The notes: generated by a model not told the origin, from the letters alone. A DNA stretch of 64,000 nt from Azorinus chamasolen (GCA_963576725.1 OY755247.1:19068957-19132956); one strand, 5' to 3'; positions 51,001 to 55,903 are shown, counted from the first letter of the stretch. Translations and numbers: made by a program.

Positions 51001-52682
51001 TTCATGACATTCCCATTGTCTATAAAAACAGAGACAGGCTTGTACAGGAAATGTCCAAACTCAAGCAGCTGGACCTGACTGAGGTTACCAAGAGTGAGAA
51101 ACGGAAGGCAGGACATAGTGTATCAAGTGATGAGGAGAGCGATGAAGATGGTGATGCTGATGATAGTTTGGGACCACCTGTTGATAATGGGCATGGCAAA
51201 GAAGGTAATGATCCTTAACTCTTTACTCTATAAATATGCCCTTTCCTGCCTTTGCAAACAGAGTAGACCCAGATATAGGAGCCATCTGATTAGGGTCTGC
51301 TCTGTTTTCTTATGGTATGATACCGATCTCATTCTACAGTTTCTGCCTGAGCCGAAATGTGTTCATATGCCATTATAAGAAATAATCTAATTAATATTCA
51401 TGATGTCATTGTTTCTTACAAGAATATACAGCAGGGAAAGGGTTAACCCTTTACCATATAGAAATGGGTTTTTTTACGCCTTTGCAAATAGAAAAGACCC
51501 AGGTCAGGCAACCCCTGTAGGAGCCCTCTGATAACGGTCTGTTGTGTTTGCCTATTGAATTTCATGGAATATAATTCCTCAGTGTCTGTTGTGTCCAACG
51601 TAATTATATTGTATTGATATTCAATTTTTAAAAGTCTGTCCTGAGCCATAACTCAGAAACTGGTGGGAGGTTTTCTTTGAAACTTTGTGTAAACGTTCGG
51701 TAACAAAAGGAAATCCAACTCTGCAAGTATCATTTACATAGACCTTGGAACACCAGAGTGCTGTTTGTTTACCAAAAAATGTTTTTGTCCATCCAGTCAT
51801 ATCTCAGAAATCGTTTGGAATTTTTCTATGAAAGTCTGTGTAAATGTTAAGTACCGTAAGGAAATGTGACCCTGTAAGTCAAGTATAACTCATATTAACT
51901 TTGGAACACCAGAGTTATGCTCCTTCGTTTTCCAAAAACTTCACCTGTTTGTCCATCCGGAGTGATATCTTAGAAATGGTTAGGAGTTTTTCAATGAAAC
52001 TTGGTGTTTAGTACCATAACGAAATGCGGCCCAGGAAGTATCGTTCACATTGATCTTGGAACACCAGAGTTATGGCTCTTCATTTGCGAAAAACGTAACC
52101 TTTTTGTCCTTCTTGTCAACAACTCAGTTAAACACTGAGGTCAGCACTTTTTTGACGGGGATATCAATTCAGCAAATTTGCTTATTAACTCATTCCCTCC
52201 TAGACTATTTTTTAGAAACAACCTCTTGGGAGTTAATCTACCGAAAAAGAGCTTTAACTATAGAAAAGAGGAATTTAGAATTGTATAATTTTGAAACCAT
52301 TGTGATAAATAGAGCATTTGCTCCATAGGAGCAAATGCTCTATTTACCACAATGGTTTCAAAAATGAGTTTTACACACAAAGGCGTCAGTAGGAGAGAAT
52401 GGGTTAACATTCAATCCAGAAACCACACTTTATACCCTGTTCACACTTTATACCCTGTTGTCTTGTTTTTCAGAGTCTGTCCAGACATTTGCTACAAAGT
52501 TGATGGTCAGGTCACAAAGAAGACTGGAGGACACACTAAAGATACACAAACGGCATACTGCCGAGCTAGATGACCTACGTATCAGTTGGAATGTACCTCC
52601 AAGTTCAAGGTCATCTGCAAGGACAGATGTTTCAAGGTCACTAGCAAAGTCATCAGTGATTGCTGAAAGTACCAATACATGA
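24065..52682 (+). CDS. Leucine-rich repeat-containing protein 46, seven exons, complete
   Basis: Exons are 24065-24092, 28227-28311, 31098-31209, 31967-32123, 49815-49884, 51032-51204 and 52474-52682. Every junction keeps frame and gives 277 residues (human LRRC46, as I recall, is about 320). The order is a short acidic N terminus, LHLIVKRHLPPG, then LRR-type strands: HLRLDREKIGEIDNLELL, RIERIENLECLKNLSFITLA, TIENLTILQKLVFLDLSENL, PQSIIILNLKGNPCTDYPNY. An acidic stretch (SSDEESDEDGDADD) and a basic, Ser-rich tail follow. The RLDREKI, FLDLSENLI and PQSxxILNLxGN motifs are those I recall from vertebrate LRRC46, which is linked to sperm flagella. It probably works as a scaffold in cilia or flagella; that role is from family knowledge. 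Intron 4 (17.7 kb) carries the LTR element. Confidence 0.88.
24333..24478 (+). mobile_element. Type A MITE, truncated
   Basis: TTTACTAAATAAATACACC, CAGATGGCTCCTGTAGGAGCC and a broken right arm. The right half is missing. Confidence 0.6.
24479..25007. other. LRRC46 intron 1, mostly unassigned
   Basis: It contains GGGGGCTGCTGCCCCCAAACC (about 24645) and, at 24850-24920, the right half of a TTAA-type MITE (ACATGAATATTCAACAGGGA AAGAG). Nothing else is recognised. Confidence 0.4.
25008..25254 (+). mobile_element. TTAA-type MITE, type B
   Basis: TTTCCCTCATATAAATGTG ... GAACAGGGAAAGGGTTAA, hairpin GATGGCTCCTAGAGGAGCC. The left TTAA is lost. Confidence 0.75.
25285..25432 (-). mobile_element. Type A MITE, reverse, truncated
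   Basis: GACCCTGATCAGATTGTTCC and AAGAGCCATCTGATCTGTG form a worn hairpin. Both ends are eroded. Confidence 0.5.
25433..26066. other. LRRC46 intron 1, no feature seen
   Basis: No supported exon, repeat or hairpin. Confidence 0.4.
26067..26296. mobile_element. TTAA-type MITE, type D, reverse
   Basis: TTAACCCATTCCCTCATATT ... GATGGAATGGGTTAA, with the perfect palindrome TTTGCTCCTATAGGAGCAAA inside GTGATAAATAGAGCA arms. Confidence 0.82.
26466..27465 (-). mobile_element. Mariner-type transposon remnant, internally degraded
   Basis: The ends TACGAGGGGTGATTGATAAG and TTATCAATCAGCCCTCGTA are inverted repeats flanked by TA. On the minus strand, 26731-26934 encodes TPLDIRLFPDLKKELRCQRF and WFKVKFVRWVHRHKMCV, like the C-terminal part of mariner transposases. 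No catalytic DD(34)D region is open, so it is non-autonomous. Confidence 0.7.
27624..27832. mobile_element. TA-1 MITE
   Basis: TACAGTAAAACCTCTCTATA ... TATAGAGAGGTTTTACTGTA, centre AACGCTCCTATAGGAGCGTT. It has nearly perfect arms, so it is probably young. Confidence 0.83.
27833..28226. other. LRRC46 intron 1 end, no feature seen
   Basis: A 72-codon frame at 27871-28089 is hydrophobic but lacks splice or family support. Otherwise unassigned. Confidence 0.45.
28227..28311 (+). CDS. LRRC46 exon 2
   Basis: The acceptor is GAATTTTCAG and the donor AAAAT|GTATGT. It encodes EEKAVRLSLHLIVKRHLPPG and EKWDQEK, aligning with the pre-LRR segment of LRRC46 (ITEALITKRNL... in the human protein as I recall it). 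Confidence 0.8.
28328..28643. mobile_element. Two abutting TTAA-type MITEs after LRRC46 exon 2
   Basis: 28328-28425 is a shortened copy (TTAACCCCTTCCTTTTC, hairpin CCTCCTATAGGAGCC). 28422-28643 (TTAACCCTGTCCAAGATT ... GAGGGAAAGGGCTATAA, hairpin GACTCCTGCAAGAGGTG) uses the same TTAA. The first starts 16 bases past the exon. Confidence 0.65.
28700..30249 (+). repeat. Tandem array of about 180 bp units with (GACC)n tail
   Basis: The head is CTAGAACTATCACTAAAGG. Six or more units contain TTGTGTCTTGCACATCTACT, GCCAAGTATCAAGTGAATC, GAAGGAGGAGTTCAAAGTAC and AAGGTCAAGGTCACAGAG. The tail at 30150-30205 is GACCGACCGACC with CCCGCCCGCC. It ends with a hairpin CCCCCTCAAACTCTG / TTTGTGGGGGTATA. It is pearl/Helentron-like. 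Confidence 0.75.
30360..31085 (+). repeat. Minisatellite, unit about 21 bp (TGTATAGACATTGTTTATGTA)
   Basis: More than thirty imperfect units of GTGTATAGACATTGTTTATG run without interruption up to the splice acceptor of LRRC46 exon 3. The long reading frame over 30299-30619 is low-complexity translation of this array. Confidence 0.85.
31098..31209 (+). CDS. LRRC46 exon 3
   Basis: The acceptor is TTTCTTTTGTAG and the donor TGT|GTAAGT. It encodes LEALNKITHLRLDREKIGEI and LLGDKVTNLYMQC, the first LRR. A TGTATAGACATTGTTTATG minisatellite runs to within about 20 bases of the acceptor. Confidence 0.88.
31285..31693. repeat. MITE remnants between LRRC46 exons 3 and 4
   Basis: 31285-31382 is a collapsed type A/B copy (TTTACTCCACAGAGTC ... 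GAGGGAAAGGGTTAA). 31491-31693 is the left two thirds of a reverse type A element (TTAACCCTTTAATCCATG ... GATCATACAGC) cut off before its second arm. Confidence 0.55.
31694..31942 (+). mobile_element. TTAA-type MITE, type C, 24 bases before LRRC46 exon 4
   Basis: TTAACCCTTCCCTTGCTATT ... GCAAGAGAAGGGTTAA with hairpin GACAGCTCCTGTAGGAGCTG. Only a pyrimidine tract separates it from the exon. Confidence 0.82.
31967..32123 (+). CDS. LRRC46 exon 4
   Basis: A long pyrimidine tract ends in TTTTTCAG; the donor is GTTG|GTAAGT. It holds two LRRs (RIERIENLECLKNLSFITLA, TIENLTILQKLVFLDLSENL). A type C MITE ends 24 bases upstream. Confidence 0.9.
32155..32402 (-). mobile_element. TTAA-type MITE, type A, reverse
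   Basis: TTATCCTTTACTCCATGAAT ... TTATGGAGGAAAGGGATAA, hairpin GACGGCTCCTATAGAAGCC. It begins 31 bases after LRRC46 exon 4. Confidence 0.72.
32403..32674. other. LRRC46 intron 4, no feature seen
   Basis: AT-rich, without recognisable structure. Confidence 0.4.
32763..34198 (-). repeat. 3' LTR of element A
   Basis: 1436 bp, inverted termini TGTCA/TGACA. It contains a 16 bp-type minisatellite at about 33405-33470 (CCTCAAAAAGACGGCTTC). It partners with 44521-45956. Short plus-strand frames here are not genes. Confidence 0.9.
34199..34213 (-). other. Polypurine tract of element A
   Basis: The coding strand reads GAGAAGGGGGCTGT directly before the 3' LTR, the expected plus-strand primer position. 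Confidence 0.75.
34260..35240 (-). pseudogene. Element A: C-terminal RT and RNaseH
   Basis: It begins mid-RT at DLSKGYWQIPVED and shows the RT active-site box as NYVDDIMG, FGMVNSGSTFNRMM and the thumb FLGLAGYYRKFIP. RNaseH follows (LQTDASDSGVGAAL, QTDHAPLAY) and the frame stops after ADYLSRQ. It has no start codon of its own. It is the downstream half of the frame broken at 40980. Confidence 0.88.
35241..35750 (+). pseudogene. Family B gypsy protease fragment, plus strand
   Basis: It encodes EGILGLDFMKSHTVITDIAN, a retropepsin flap/ILG region, and a linker up to VPEHVLDLYQRI, then stops after about 10 codons. The catalytic DTG part is missing at the left and RT at the right, where sequence jumps to the element's 3' end. 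Confidence 0.75.
35751..35952 (+). other. Family B 3' non-coding end with polypurine tract
   Basis: Non-coding sequence ending TTCCCGGAGGCGTGGGTAA directly before the B LTR. GGAGGCGTGGG is a likely polypurine tract. Confidence 0.55.
35953..37142 (+). repeat. LTR of gypsy family B
   Basis: About 1190 bp from TGTAACGAAGATG to GTGCACGTTACA, with TGTAACG/CGTTACA inverted ends. GGCGTATATAAACCCC at about 36317 looks like a TATA region. Three GGTTTGGAACCATAAATCAT units lie at 36715-36810. It is solo here, with no partner LTR in the window. Confidence 0.72.
37143..37847 (-). repeat. Element A primer site plus truncated LTR (second copy)
   Basis: 37143-37170 contains the tRNA-Pro-type primer site (minus strand TGGGGGCTCGTCCGGGA). 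37171-37847 is the first 677 bases of the A LTR in the same orientation as the outer ones, cut in its minisatellite and fused to B pol. Confidence 0.8.
37848..39841 (-). pseudogene. Family B gypsy protease-RT-RNaseH, minus strand, frameshifted and truncated
   Basis: 39841-39380 is the protease end (GILGLDFMKSHKVITDIA). A frameshift near 39360 precedes RT: GIVLVQKKDGTRRFCVDYRK, FGLCNAPATFERLM, the active box IYLDDIIV and the thumb FLGICSYYRRFIE. RNaseH shows ILDTDASNDSIGAVL and RTDHGSLRWL and the tether HRPGRLHGNADGVSR. The integrase is absent, and the frame runs into A LTR sequence. Its RT is clearly distinct from that of element A (YLDD versus YVDD). Confidence 0.85.
39830..40979 (+). repeat. 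Element A LTR fragment, inverted relative to the outer LTRs
   Basis: Its TGTCAGG end touches the broken RT at 40979 and it runs to a breakpoint near 39842. There both the LTR and the B sequence contain AGTGATCGTTG, a microhomology. Its minisatellite has two or three more units than the outer LTRs. Confidence 0.8.
40951..44448 (-). CDS. Element A gag-protease-integrase-RT(N) polyprotein, interrupted
   Basis: About 1155 retroelement codons in one frame, start ATG at 44446-44448. In order: a charged coiled region (residues 20-85, repeats of REDERQK), a gag domain (85-280), a zinc knuckle CFICRKEGHFARDC (about 305-320), a protease with LRDTGCELAAI, and an integrase zinc finger (HESIVGGHLST ... 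CRSCDIC). The integrase core follows with AVDLIGP, SDKGSQF and NGWCERMNG, then RT fingers RFCIDFRRLN. The frame ends at FFTKL, where the chimeric block starts; the last few codons are LTR sequence. Integrase before RT is the Gmr1-type order. Confidence 0.9.
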   Translation of the reverse strand: MVIMDVDKWISAGVRLGLTGQDLREYAEKKEKEYLDREERMSRREDERQKREDERQKREHDQFERKAHMKREEQEREIALVKLRAETGMRGPTSETSSKAPRPKLPKFDEQKDDMDSYIERFERFAQSQGWEEKTWAVSLSSLLTGKGLEVYTSMPPEHAHDYRALKKAVLRRYQLTEEGFRQKFRESRPEHGETVFQFMVRLTRYFSRWTEMAEVEKSYEGLMDLVVREQFIRTCSSELALFLKERVPKSVDDVTKLAEQYIEAHGGSICSNKHAKLNSSSNRQHQRPNTNLRASPAPRSEPQKKVCFICRKEGHFARDCRQNGPKKISAGAMCYEDSGQQQHGAQTYNKEFKHRRYQSQHQSQDKQKISALCMSVSCNQSHIQECIRDEELCLANGESVPIIAGGCTVESLEGERNLNLQPGLVDGRAVKVLRDTGCELAAIRKNLVRDDQMLDKRYIMITIDGGAKIVPAALVQVDTPYYTGNVEAMVLSSLICDLVLGNIHGVSNTPNQEWFETMGHEAQNPEARVSAAVMTRAQTKKEERPLRALSVPNSPGDEVTIDELRKAQTEDTSLQKLWSYARDKSTLTTRGGNSYRYEVQKDVLYRLFTESKGSGSTELKQVVVPTKLRRRVMSLAHESIVGGHLSTKKTVDRITTSFHWPGVTSDVTRFCRSCDICQKTVPKGRVSKVPMGEMPIMDTPFHRVAVDLIGPITPVSEKGNIYILTVVDYATKYPEAVALPKIETERVAEALLDVFSRVGFPSEILSDKGSQFTSDLMREVCRLISLKQLFTTPYNPKCNGWCERMNGILKSMLKKMCQERPKDWDRYLSAVLFAYREVPQASTGFSPFELMYGRTVRGPMQVLKELWTERETPEVLTTYQYVLDLRHRLEDTCKIARESLNDAQCMYKHHYDKSARNRKLVKGDKVLLLLPTSHNKLTLQWKGPFEVIEAVNRMDYKVQVGDMVGTYHINLLKKYEERELEDVVSCMAIIEAEHSEDYGVVDDESLIELAGLTSCETYKDVMVSESLTREQRHDVLRLLEEFQNIFTEKPGTTELEEHKIELTSKTPVRVRPYPIPYAKRKEVSDEVQNMLDAGVIEPAQSDYNSPIVLVKKKDGTNRFCIDFRRLNMVTKFDTEPMGNPEDIMSSLKEDKFFTKLSGCWVMPQ
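44500..44517 (-). other. Primer-binding site of element A (tRNA-Pro type)
   Basis: The minus strand reads TGGGGGCTCGTCCGGGAT, three bases (ATT) after the 5' LTR. It matches the 3' end of tRNA-Pro, the primer type known from gammaretroviruses. Confidence 0.85.
44521..45956 (-). repeat. 5' LTR of element A
   Basis: 1436 bp, same length as the 3' LTR. Visible differences are AACATTATC versus AACACCATC and TCAGTACCC versus TCAGTGCCC. It would drive transcription antisense to LRRC46. Confidence 0.9.
46160..46395 (+). mobile_element. TTAA-type MITE, worn
   Basis: TTTGCAAACAGAGAAGCCC, hairpin CAGCTACTATAGAAGCCG and right end ATAGAAAAGGGTTAA. The left terminus is lost. Confidence 0.6.
46515..46863. 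mobile_element. TA-3 MITE with a CAGAG-type hairpin core
   Basis: The ends TACAGTGCTCCCTCCCTACA and GTAGAGAGGGAGCACTGTA have TA edges. The centre, however, is the CAGAG-family hairpin (ACCACTCTTTAGAATCGTC, ACAACATAGGGTTTG). It combines ends of one family with the core of another. Confidence 0.75.
46917..47130. mobile_element. TTAA-type MITE, type E
   Basis: TTAACCTTTAGCCTGCTGAG ... ATAGCAGGCTAAAGGTTAA, hairpin GAGACGCCGAGTTACTCGGC in CAAACTGTTTGG-like arms. Confidence 0.78.
47137..47518. mobile_element. TA-1 MITE carrying a nested TTAA-type MITE
   Basis: TACAGTAAAACCTCTCTATA ... TAGAGAGGTTTTATTGTA; core AACGCTCCTATAGGTGCGTT. Its right arm is interrupted at GCTTTAA by 47272-47449. Confidence 0.8.
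47272..47449. mobile_element. TTAA-type MITE, type F, nested
   Basis: TTAACCCTTACAATGCTG ... CACTGTAAGGGTTAA. Uninterrupted sisters read CTTGCTTTAAGCAGCC at this point, so TTAA is the target. Related sequence lies at 58392. Confidence 0.82.
47519..47831 (-). mobile_element. Two type A MITEs sharing a TTAA, both shortened
   Basis: 47519-47731 is a reverse copy lacking its left end (hairpin CAACTCCTACATGAGCC). 47728-47831 is a small deletion form (TTAACCTTTTACTCC ... AGTAAAGGGTTAA). Confidence 0.65.
47828..48271 (+). mobile_element. Type A MITE interrupted by a type D MITE
   Basis: TTAACCCATTACTCCATAAA to ATCTAATTAA on the left, and TCATGATATAATTTCTTC to GAAGTTAAGGATTAA on the right. The break falls in the internal TTAA of type A. 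Confidence 0.75.
48003..48220. mobile_element. TTAA-type MITE, type D, nested
   Basis: TTAACCCATTCCCTCATATG ... TGAGGTAATGGGTTA, perfect core TTTGCTCCTATAGGAGCAAA. Confidence 0.8.
48272..48523. other. Intronic, mostly unassigned
   Basis: 48475-48525 is a MITE scrap (GATCCTGTATGAGCTGTCTG). Nothing else is seen. Confidence 0.4.
48524..48730. mobile_element. TTAA-type MITE, type D
   Basis: TTAACCCATTCTCTCATAGG ... TGGAGGAAAGGGTTAA, core TTTGCTCCAACTTAGGAGCA. Confidence 0.75.
48727..49095 (+). mobile_element. Type A MITE with nested CAGAG-type MITE
   Basis: TTAACCTTTACTCCATAATC ... CCTGGAGCAGAGGGTTAA. It shares its first TTAA with the previous element and is split at 48850. Confidence 0.7.
48850..49042. 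mobile_element. CAGAG-type MITE with 6 bp target duplication
   Basis: CAGAGCTCCAGATAGGATGC ... TTATCTGTAGCTCTG, flanked by GTATTC at 48844-48849 and 49043-49048. Near-perfect hairpin (TTTAGAATAGTCTCTTCGAG). Confidence 0.82.
49168..49456. mobile_element. TA-1 MITE (49168-49375) and a type A scrap
   Basis: TACAGTAAAACCCCTCTAAA ... TTAGAGGGGTTTTACTGTA, core AAGCTCCTAGAGGAGCTT, nearly perfect arms. 49384-49456 is a degraded type A hairpin. Confidence 0.78.
49525..49765 (-). mobile_element. TTAA-type MITE, type A, reverse, before LRRC46 exon 5
   Basis: TTAACCCTTTACTCCATG ... TTGAGTAAAGGGTTAA. One hairpin arm is deleted (GACCCTGATTATAGGAGCCG). It ends 49 bases upstream of exon 5. Confidence 0.72.
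49815..49884 (+). CDS. LRRC46 exon 5
   Basis: The acceptor is TCTATTACAG and the donor ACAG|GTGAGT. It encodes DGLPQSIIILNLKGNPCTDY PNY, the last LRR strand and cap. It is the first exon after the 13 kb retrotransposon and still in frame with exon 4. Confidence 0.88.
49916..50487 (-). mobile_element. TTAA-type MITE split by a GGGGG-tailed repeat
   Basis: TTAACTCTTTCTCTGTCC on the left, hairpin CGGCTCACAAGGGAGCTG and GTGAAAAGGTTAAAG on the right. The interior 49983-50342 is a reverse copy of the ACAAGATGTGTTTGTGAAAC repeat with a GGGGGGGGG start. Confidence 0.68.
50519..50943 (+). mobile_element. Two adjacent type A MITEs
   Basis: 50519-50709 is rearranged (two half hairpins). 50706-50943 is complete: TTAATCCTTTACTTCAT ... 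TTGAGTAAAGGGTTAA, core GATGGCTCCTGTAGGAGCCG. They share a TTAA. Confidence 0.7.
51032..51204 (+). CDS. LRRC46 exon 6
   Basis: The acceptor is ATAAAAACAG and the donor GAAG|GTAATG. It encodes RDRLVQEMSKLKQLDLTEV, KSEKRKAGHSVSSDEESDED and a Gly/Asp-rich segment. A type A MITE starts 11 bases after the exon. Confidence 0.85.
51215..51575 (+). mobile_element. Type A MITE and a truncated neighbour after LRRC46 exon 6
   Basis: 51215-51446 (TTAACTCTTTACTCTAT ... CAGGGAAAGGGTTAA) lacks one hairpin arm. 51443-51575 (TTAACCCTTTACCATATAG) keeps the hairpin AACCCCTGTAGGAGCCC and is cut off. The first begins 11 bases after the exon. Confidence 0.65.
51620..52184. repeat. Tandem repeat, about 145 bp units
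   Basis: Three or four units with CATAACTCAGAAACTGG/TCATATCTCAGAAATCG, GTAACAAAAGGAAATCC and TTGGAACACCAGAGTTATG. Non-coding. Confidence 0.65.
52185..52407. mobile_element. TTAA-type MITE, type D, before LRRC46 exon 7
   Basis: TTAACTCATTCCCTCCTAG ... GGAGAGAATGGGTTAA, core TTTGCTCCATAGGAGCAAA. It ends 66 bases before the exon. Confidence 0.78.
52474..52682 (+). CDS. LRRC46 exon 7 with stop codon
   Basis: The acceptor is TTGTTTTTCAG. It encodes ESVQTFATKLMVRSQRRLED, HKRHTAELDDLRISW and a Ser-rich end before TGA. A helical, basic tail is likely. No AATAAA is obvious in the 100 bases after the stop. Confidence 0.87.
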
Positions 52683-52789
52683 AAAGATTTGTGTGGATTT
52701 TTATCAAAAACTTCCCTCCGCATGGTATGTCCAATGTCTAAAGAGAAATTCAGTGTTCAGTCTTAGATGGTATTGTTTACATTTTATAA

Positions 52790-53196
52790 TTCTTTGCATG
52801 CTAAGTAATTGTCATCTGCTGCAATTTTGAAAGTTAAATTAAATTTCTCAAACAGATTGGGTCCTGATAAAATACTGAGTTTATCTCCTTATCTGGGTCC
52901 ACACTGTTTGTAGAGAAAATCACAAATTCGCTGCTAGCATGCAAGAGTTAGTCCACATTAAGTTTGTGTTCTCCAAAAATACACCTTTGTAAACAGATTA
53001 GACCCAGATCAGACGGCTCCTATAGGAGCCGTCTGATCAGGGTCTACTCTGTTTGCTTATAATATCATATAGATCCGATTCTAGTTTCTGCCTGGGCCAA
53101 AACATCCTGTGTAGATATGCAATTGTAATACTTTCGCTAATAAATATTCATGATGTCATATTTTCTTTACATGAATATTAAACAGTTAAAGGGTTA
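52790..53196 (+). mobile_element. Type E MITE, worn, and type A MITE with exact core
   Basis: 52790-52950 has TTCTTTGCATGCTAAG ... GCTAGCATGCAAGAGTTA with a degraded hairpin. 52970-53196 has the perfect GACGGCTCCTATAGGAGCCG and ends GTTAAAGGGTTAA, left end lost. Confidence 0.7.
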
Positions 53197-53309
53197 AATA
53201 TAGACTATTTACAAAACCTGCTATATATTCAATTCATATAGAGCATGCAATAAAGAAATTTAAATTACATGTATACATGTATGTTTGTGTTATTGTTTTC
53301 AAGTGTACA

Positions 53310-53540
53310 ACGGAGCTCCAGATAAGATTTTTTCAAGTATAGCCTCTTTATTTTTCCACCAAACCCTATGTTGTGACCACTTGTCTCTTGGAGACAATTC
53401 TAAAGAGTAGTCACAGCATAGGGTTTGGTGGAGAAATGACGATTTTATTATCTGAGTACGCACATTTATTTGTTGCTCTGAATGCCATGTAAGACAATTT
53501 AATATTTGAGTATGTACCGTTATCTGTAGCTCTGGTATAA
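53310..53540. mobile_element. CAGAG-type MITE, partly duplicated end
   Basis: GGAGCTCCAGATAAG, TTTCCACCAAACCCTATG, hairpin CTTGTCTCTTGGAGACAA. Two copies of the right end (TTTATTTGTTGCTCTG and GTTATCTGTAGCTCTG). Confidence 0.68.
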
Positions 53541-53601
53541 AATTATTGAGAAGATATCCGACGATTTTCATTCACCTTATGTTAGAAAATACAGTAAAAG
53601 C

Positions 53602-54186
53602 TGTTTTACTCCATAATTACACCTTTCTATGCCTTTACAGAGTAAACCGAGATCAGACAGCTCCTGTAGGAGCCATCTGATTGCGGTCTACTCTGTTTGC
53701 TTATGGAATAATATAGATCTGATTTAGTAGTTTCTGTCATGGCCACTCCTTTGTGTTCATCAGACATTATAAACTAGAAAATTGTGTCTGTAAGACACAG
53801 AGATTCCCCCCCCCCTCCCCCCTCCCCCTGCGCAATGATGGTATTTAATGTGTATATGCAATTCCATGCCAATAGCTATAGTGATTAGTGAGATATAAGA
53901 CAATGAAAAAACTGTGACAATCAACTGCACATAGAAGCGCGACACGGACAGACAGGTGCAAAACATAATGCCCCCTGACTATCATCAATGGGGGCATAAA
54001 AATCTGATCATAATCAAATCTATATTATACAGTAAGCAAACAGAGCAGACCCTTATCAGACAGCTCCTACAAGATCTACTCTGCAACTGCAAAAATGTGT
54101 TTATCAAGTAACCAATTAACCCTTTTCTTCATATAAACACCTTTCCAAGCAGTTGCAAACAGTACACCAGATCAGACAGATCTTAA
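53602..54186 (+). mobile_element. MITE fragments interrupted by a GGGGGCATAAA repeat
   Basis: 53602-53775 is a type A left half with core CAGCTCCTGTAGGAGCC. 53776-54001 starts AAAATTGTGTCTGTAAGACA, has a C/CT-run and ends ATGGGGGCATAAA. 54004-54120 is a reverse MITE half. 54117-54186 is a further stump sharing TTAA. Confidence 0.6.
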
Positions 54187-54607
54187 CCCTTTCCCTGTTC
54201 TATATTTAATACAAATGTCAATACCTCCTGAATATTCATTAACAAAATAGTTATAAAGAAATATGGAAGGTGATACATTGAAGATATTTCAGAAAGCAAA
54301 GAAACAGATTTATCAAATTCTACTAGCAAACAGAGCAGACCCTGATGAGACGGCTCCTCTAGGAGCCGTCTGATCTGGGTGTTCTCTGTTTGCAAATGCG
54401 TGAAAACACTTTTATATGAAGGAAAGGGCTATAGGAGCTGTCTGATCAGGGTCTGCTGTTTTCTAATGGAACTTGAAAGATGTTTCTTTACCTTCTAAAA
54501 TGGCTACAATGTTTCACCTTCCATATTTCATGATATAAACTATTTTGTCCACAAATATTCAATATGCATTGACATTTGGAATAAATATAGAACAGGGAAA
54601 GGGTTTA
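54184..54607 (-). mobile_element. Type B MITE, reverse, followed by a half copy
   Basis: 54184-54434: TTAACCCTTTCCCTGTTC ... GAAGGAAAGGGCTATA, core GACGGCTCCTCTAGGAGCCG. 54434-54607 is the right half of a forward copy (GTTTCACCTTCC ... GAACAGGGAAAGGGTTTAA). Confidence 0.7.
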
Positions 54608-54846
54608 ACAGATTTATCATTACAGATATTACTATTCTGGTTTACATGGTGTTGTTATGGCCTATAATAACAGTATAGTTTAATAAGAAATGGAACAAAA
54701 CCAAGATTGGTATTCATTTATTTTACTATTTGATAATTGTTCACATAACCTTAAACATGTAACACATTCTGAAATTCTTACTTCATTATAACATGACACT
54801 CACATGTACATTGTCAAACGTTGATCCTGCATGAGTACCTAATTAT
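54608..54846. other. Intergenic, no feature seen
   Basis: AT-rich with no recognised structure. Confidence 0.4.
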
Positions 54847-55054
54847 TAGAGGTCCAGATAAGATGCGTCCAGATAAGATGCGTAAATTAAAACATTTTCA
54901 AGAATAACTTGTTTATTTCTCCACCAAACCCCACACTGTGACCACTCTTTAGAATCGTCTTGAAGAGATGATTCTAAAGAGTGGTCACAGTGTAGGGTTT
55001 GATGAAGAAATGACGATTTTAGTATCTGAGTAGGCACATTTATCTATTACTCTG
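54847..55054. mobile_element. CAGAG-type MITE with 6 bp target duplication
   Basis: TAGAGGTCCAGATAAGATGC (the start is partly repeated) ... TTATCTATTACTCTG, flanked by AATTAT at 54841-54846 and 55055-55060. Hairpin TTTAGAATCGTCTTGAAGAG. Confidence 0.78.
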
Positions 55055-55205
55055 AATTATGACCCTGCCAATGTAAGAGGTACCTACTGGATTATACGAG
55101 AATGTAAACCACCACTGTGTCTCCAGTTAGGCACCTGATCAGGGTCTAAACTGTCTGACAATCTTAACTATCTACAGCTTGACAGTTAGTGCGGAATCAA
55201 CTGAG

Positions 55206-55644
55206 GTCTTTCCTTCATATAAATGCCATTTCACACCTTTGCAAACAGAGCAGATCCAGATCAGATGACCCCTATAGGTACTGTCTGATCAGGGTCTGCT
55301 CTGTTTGCTTACTATGAAATTATAATATATCTGACTACAGCAGACCAACATACTCGAAACTAACAATCGTTTCTCTGCCAAACCCAATCGTTTCTCTGCC
55401 AAACCCTATGTTGTGAGACTATTCTTAAGAGTGGTCACAACATAGGGTTTGGTGAAGAAATAAAGAAGTTCTTCTTGAAATTGTTAAAAATTGTTGAAAT
55501 TTAAGCATCTTATCTGCAGCTTTGTGTGTAGTTTTATCAATACCATAAAAACTTACATACATATGCAATTATAACAATTCAGCAAATAAATATTCATGAT
55601 GTCATTATTTCTTACATTAATATTCAGCAGGGAAAGGGTTAAAA
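55206..55644 (+). mobile_element. Type B/A MITE with nested CAGAG-type fragment
   Basis: TTTCCTTCATATAAATGCC and hairpin GACCCCTATAGGTACTG on the left, ATTCATGATGTCATTATTTC ... GCAGGGAAAGGGTTAA on the right. About 55345-55525 is a CAGAG-type piece (TTTCTCTGCCAAACCCTATG). Confidence 0.62.
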
Positions 55645-55903
55645 CACCCAACACATTCTCCAGCATGAGACCAAAGAATTTCCCCCAATATATTTGTTTG
55701 GTTCCCAGCTTCCAAGTAAAATGGTTACAGCTCGGAACCAAGCAAATATGTTGGGAGAATATTCTTTAGCAGTTTGAGAAGGTACTGGTGAATTCAAGTC
55801 AAGGTCACATGCTAAATCCCTGATGCCAACACTGGTTCAGACACACAGTGTTCAGTCTGTCAATACCTTACCTTACTGCATGGTTCCTATGTATAGCACT
55901 TCC
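55645..55903. repeat. Imperfect palindrome in intergenic DNA
   Basis: About 55668-55770: CCAATATATTTGTTTGGTTC pairs with GAACCAAGCAAATATGTTGG. Family unknown. Nothing else is seen to 55903. Confidence 0.5.
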
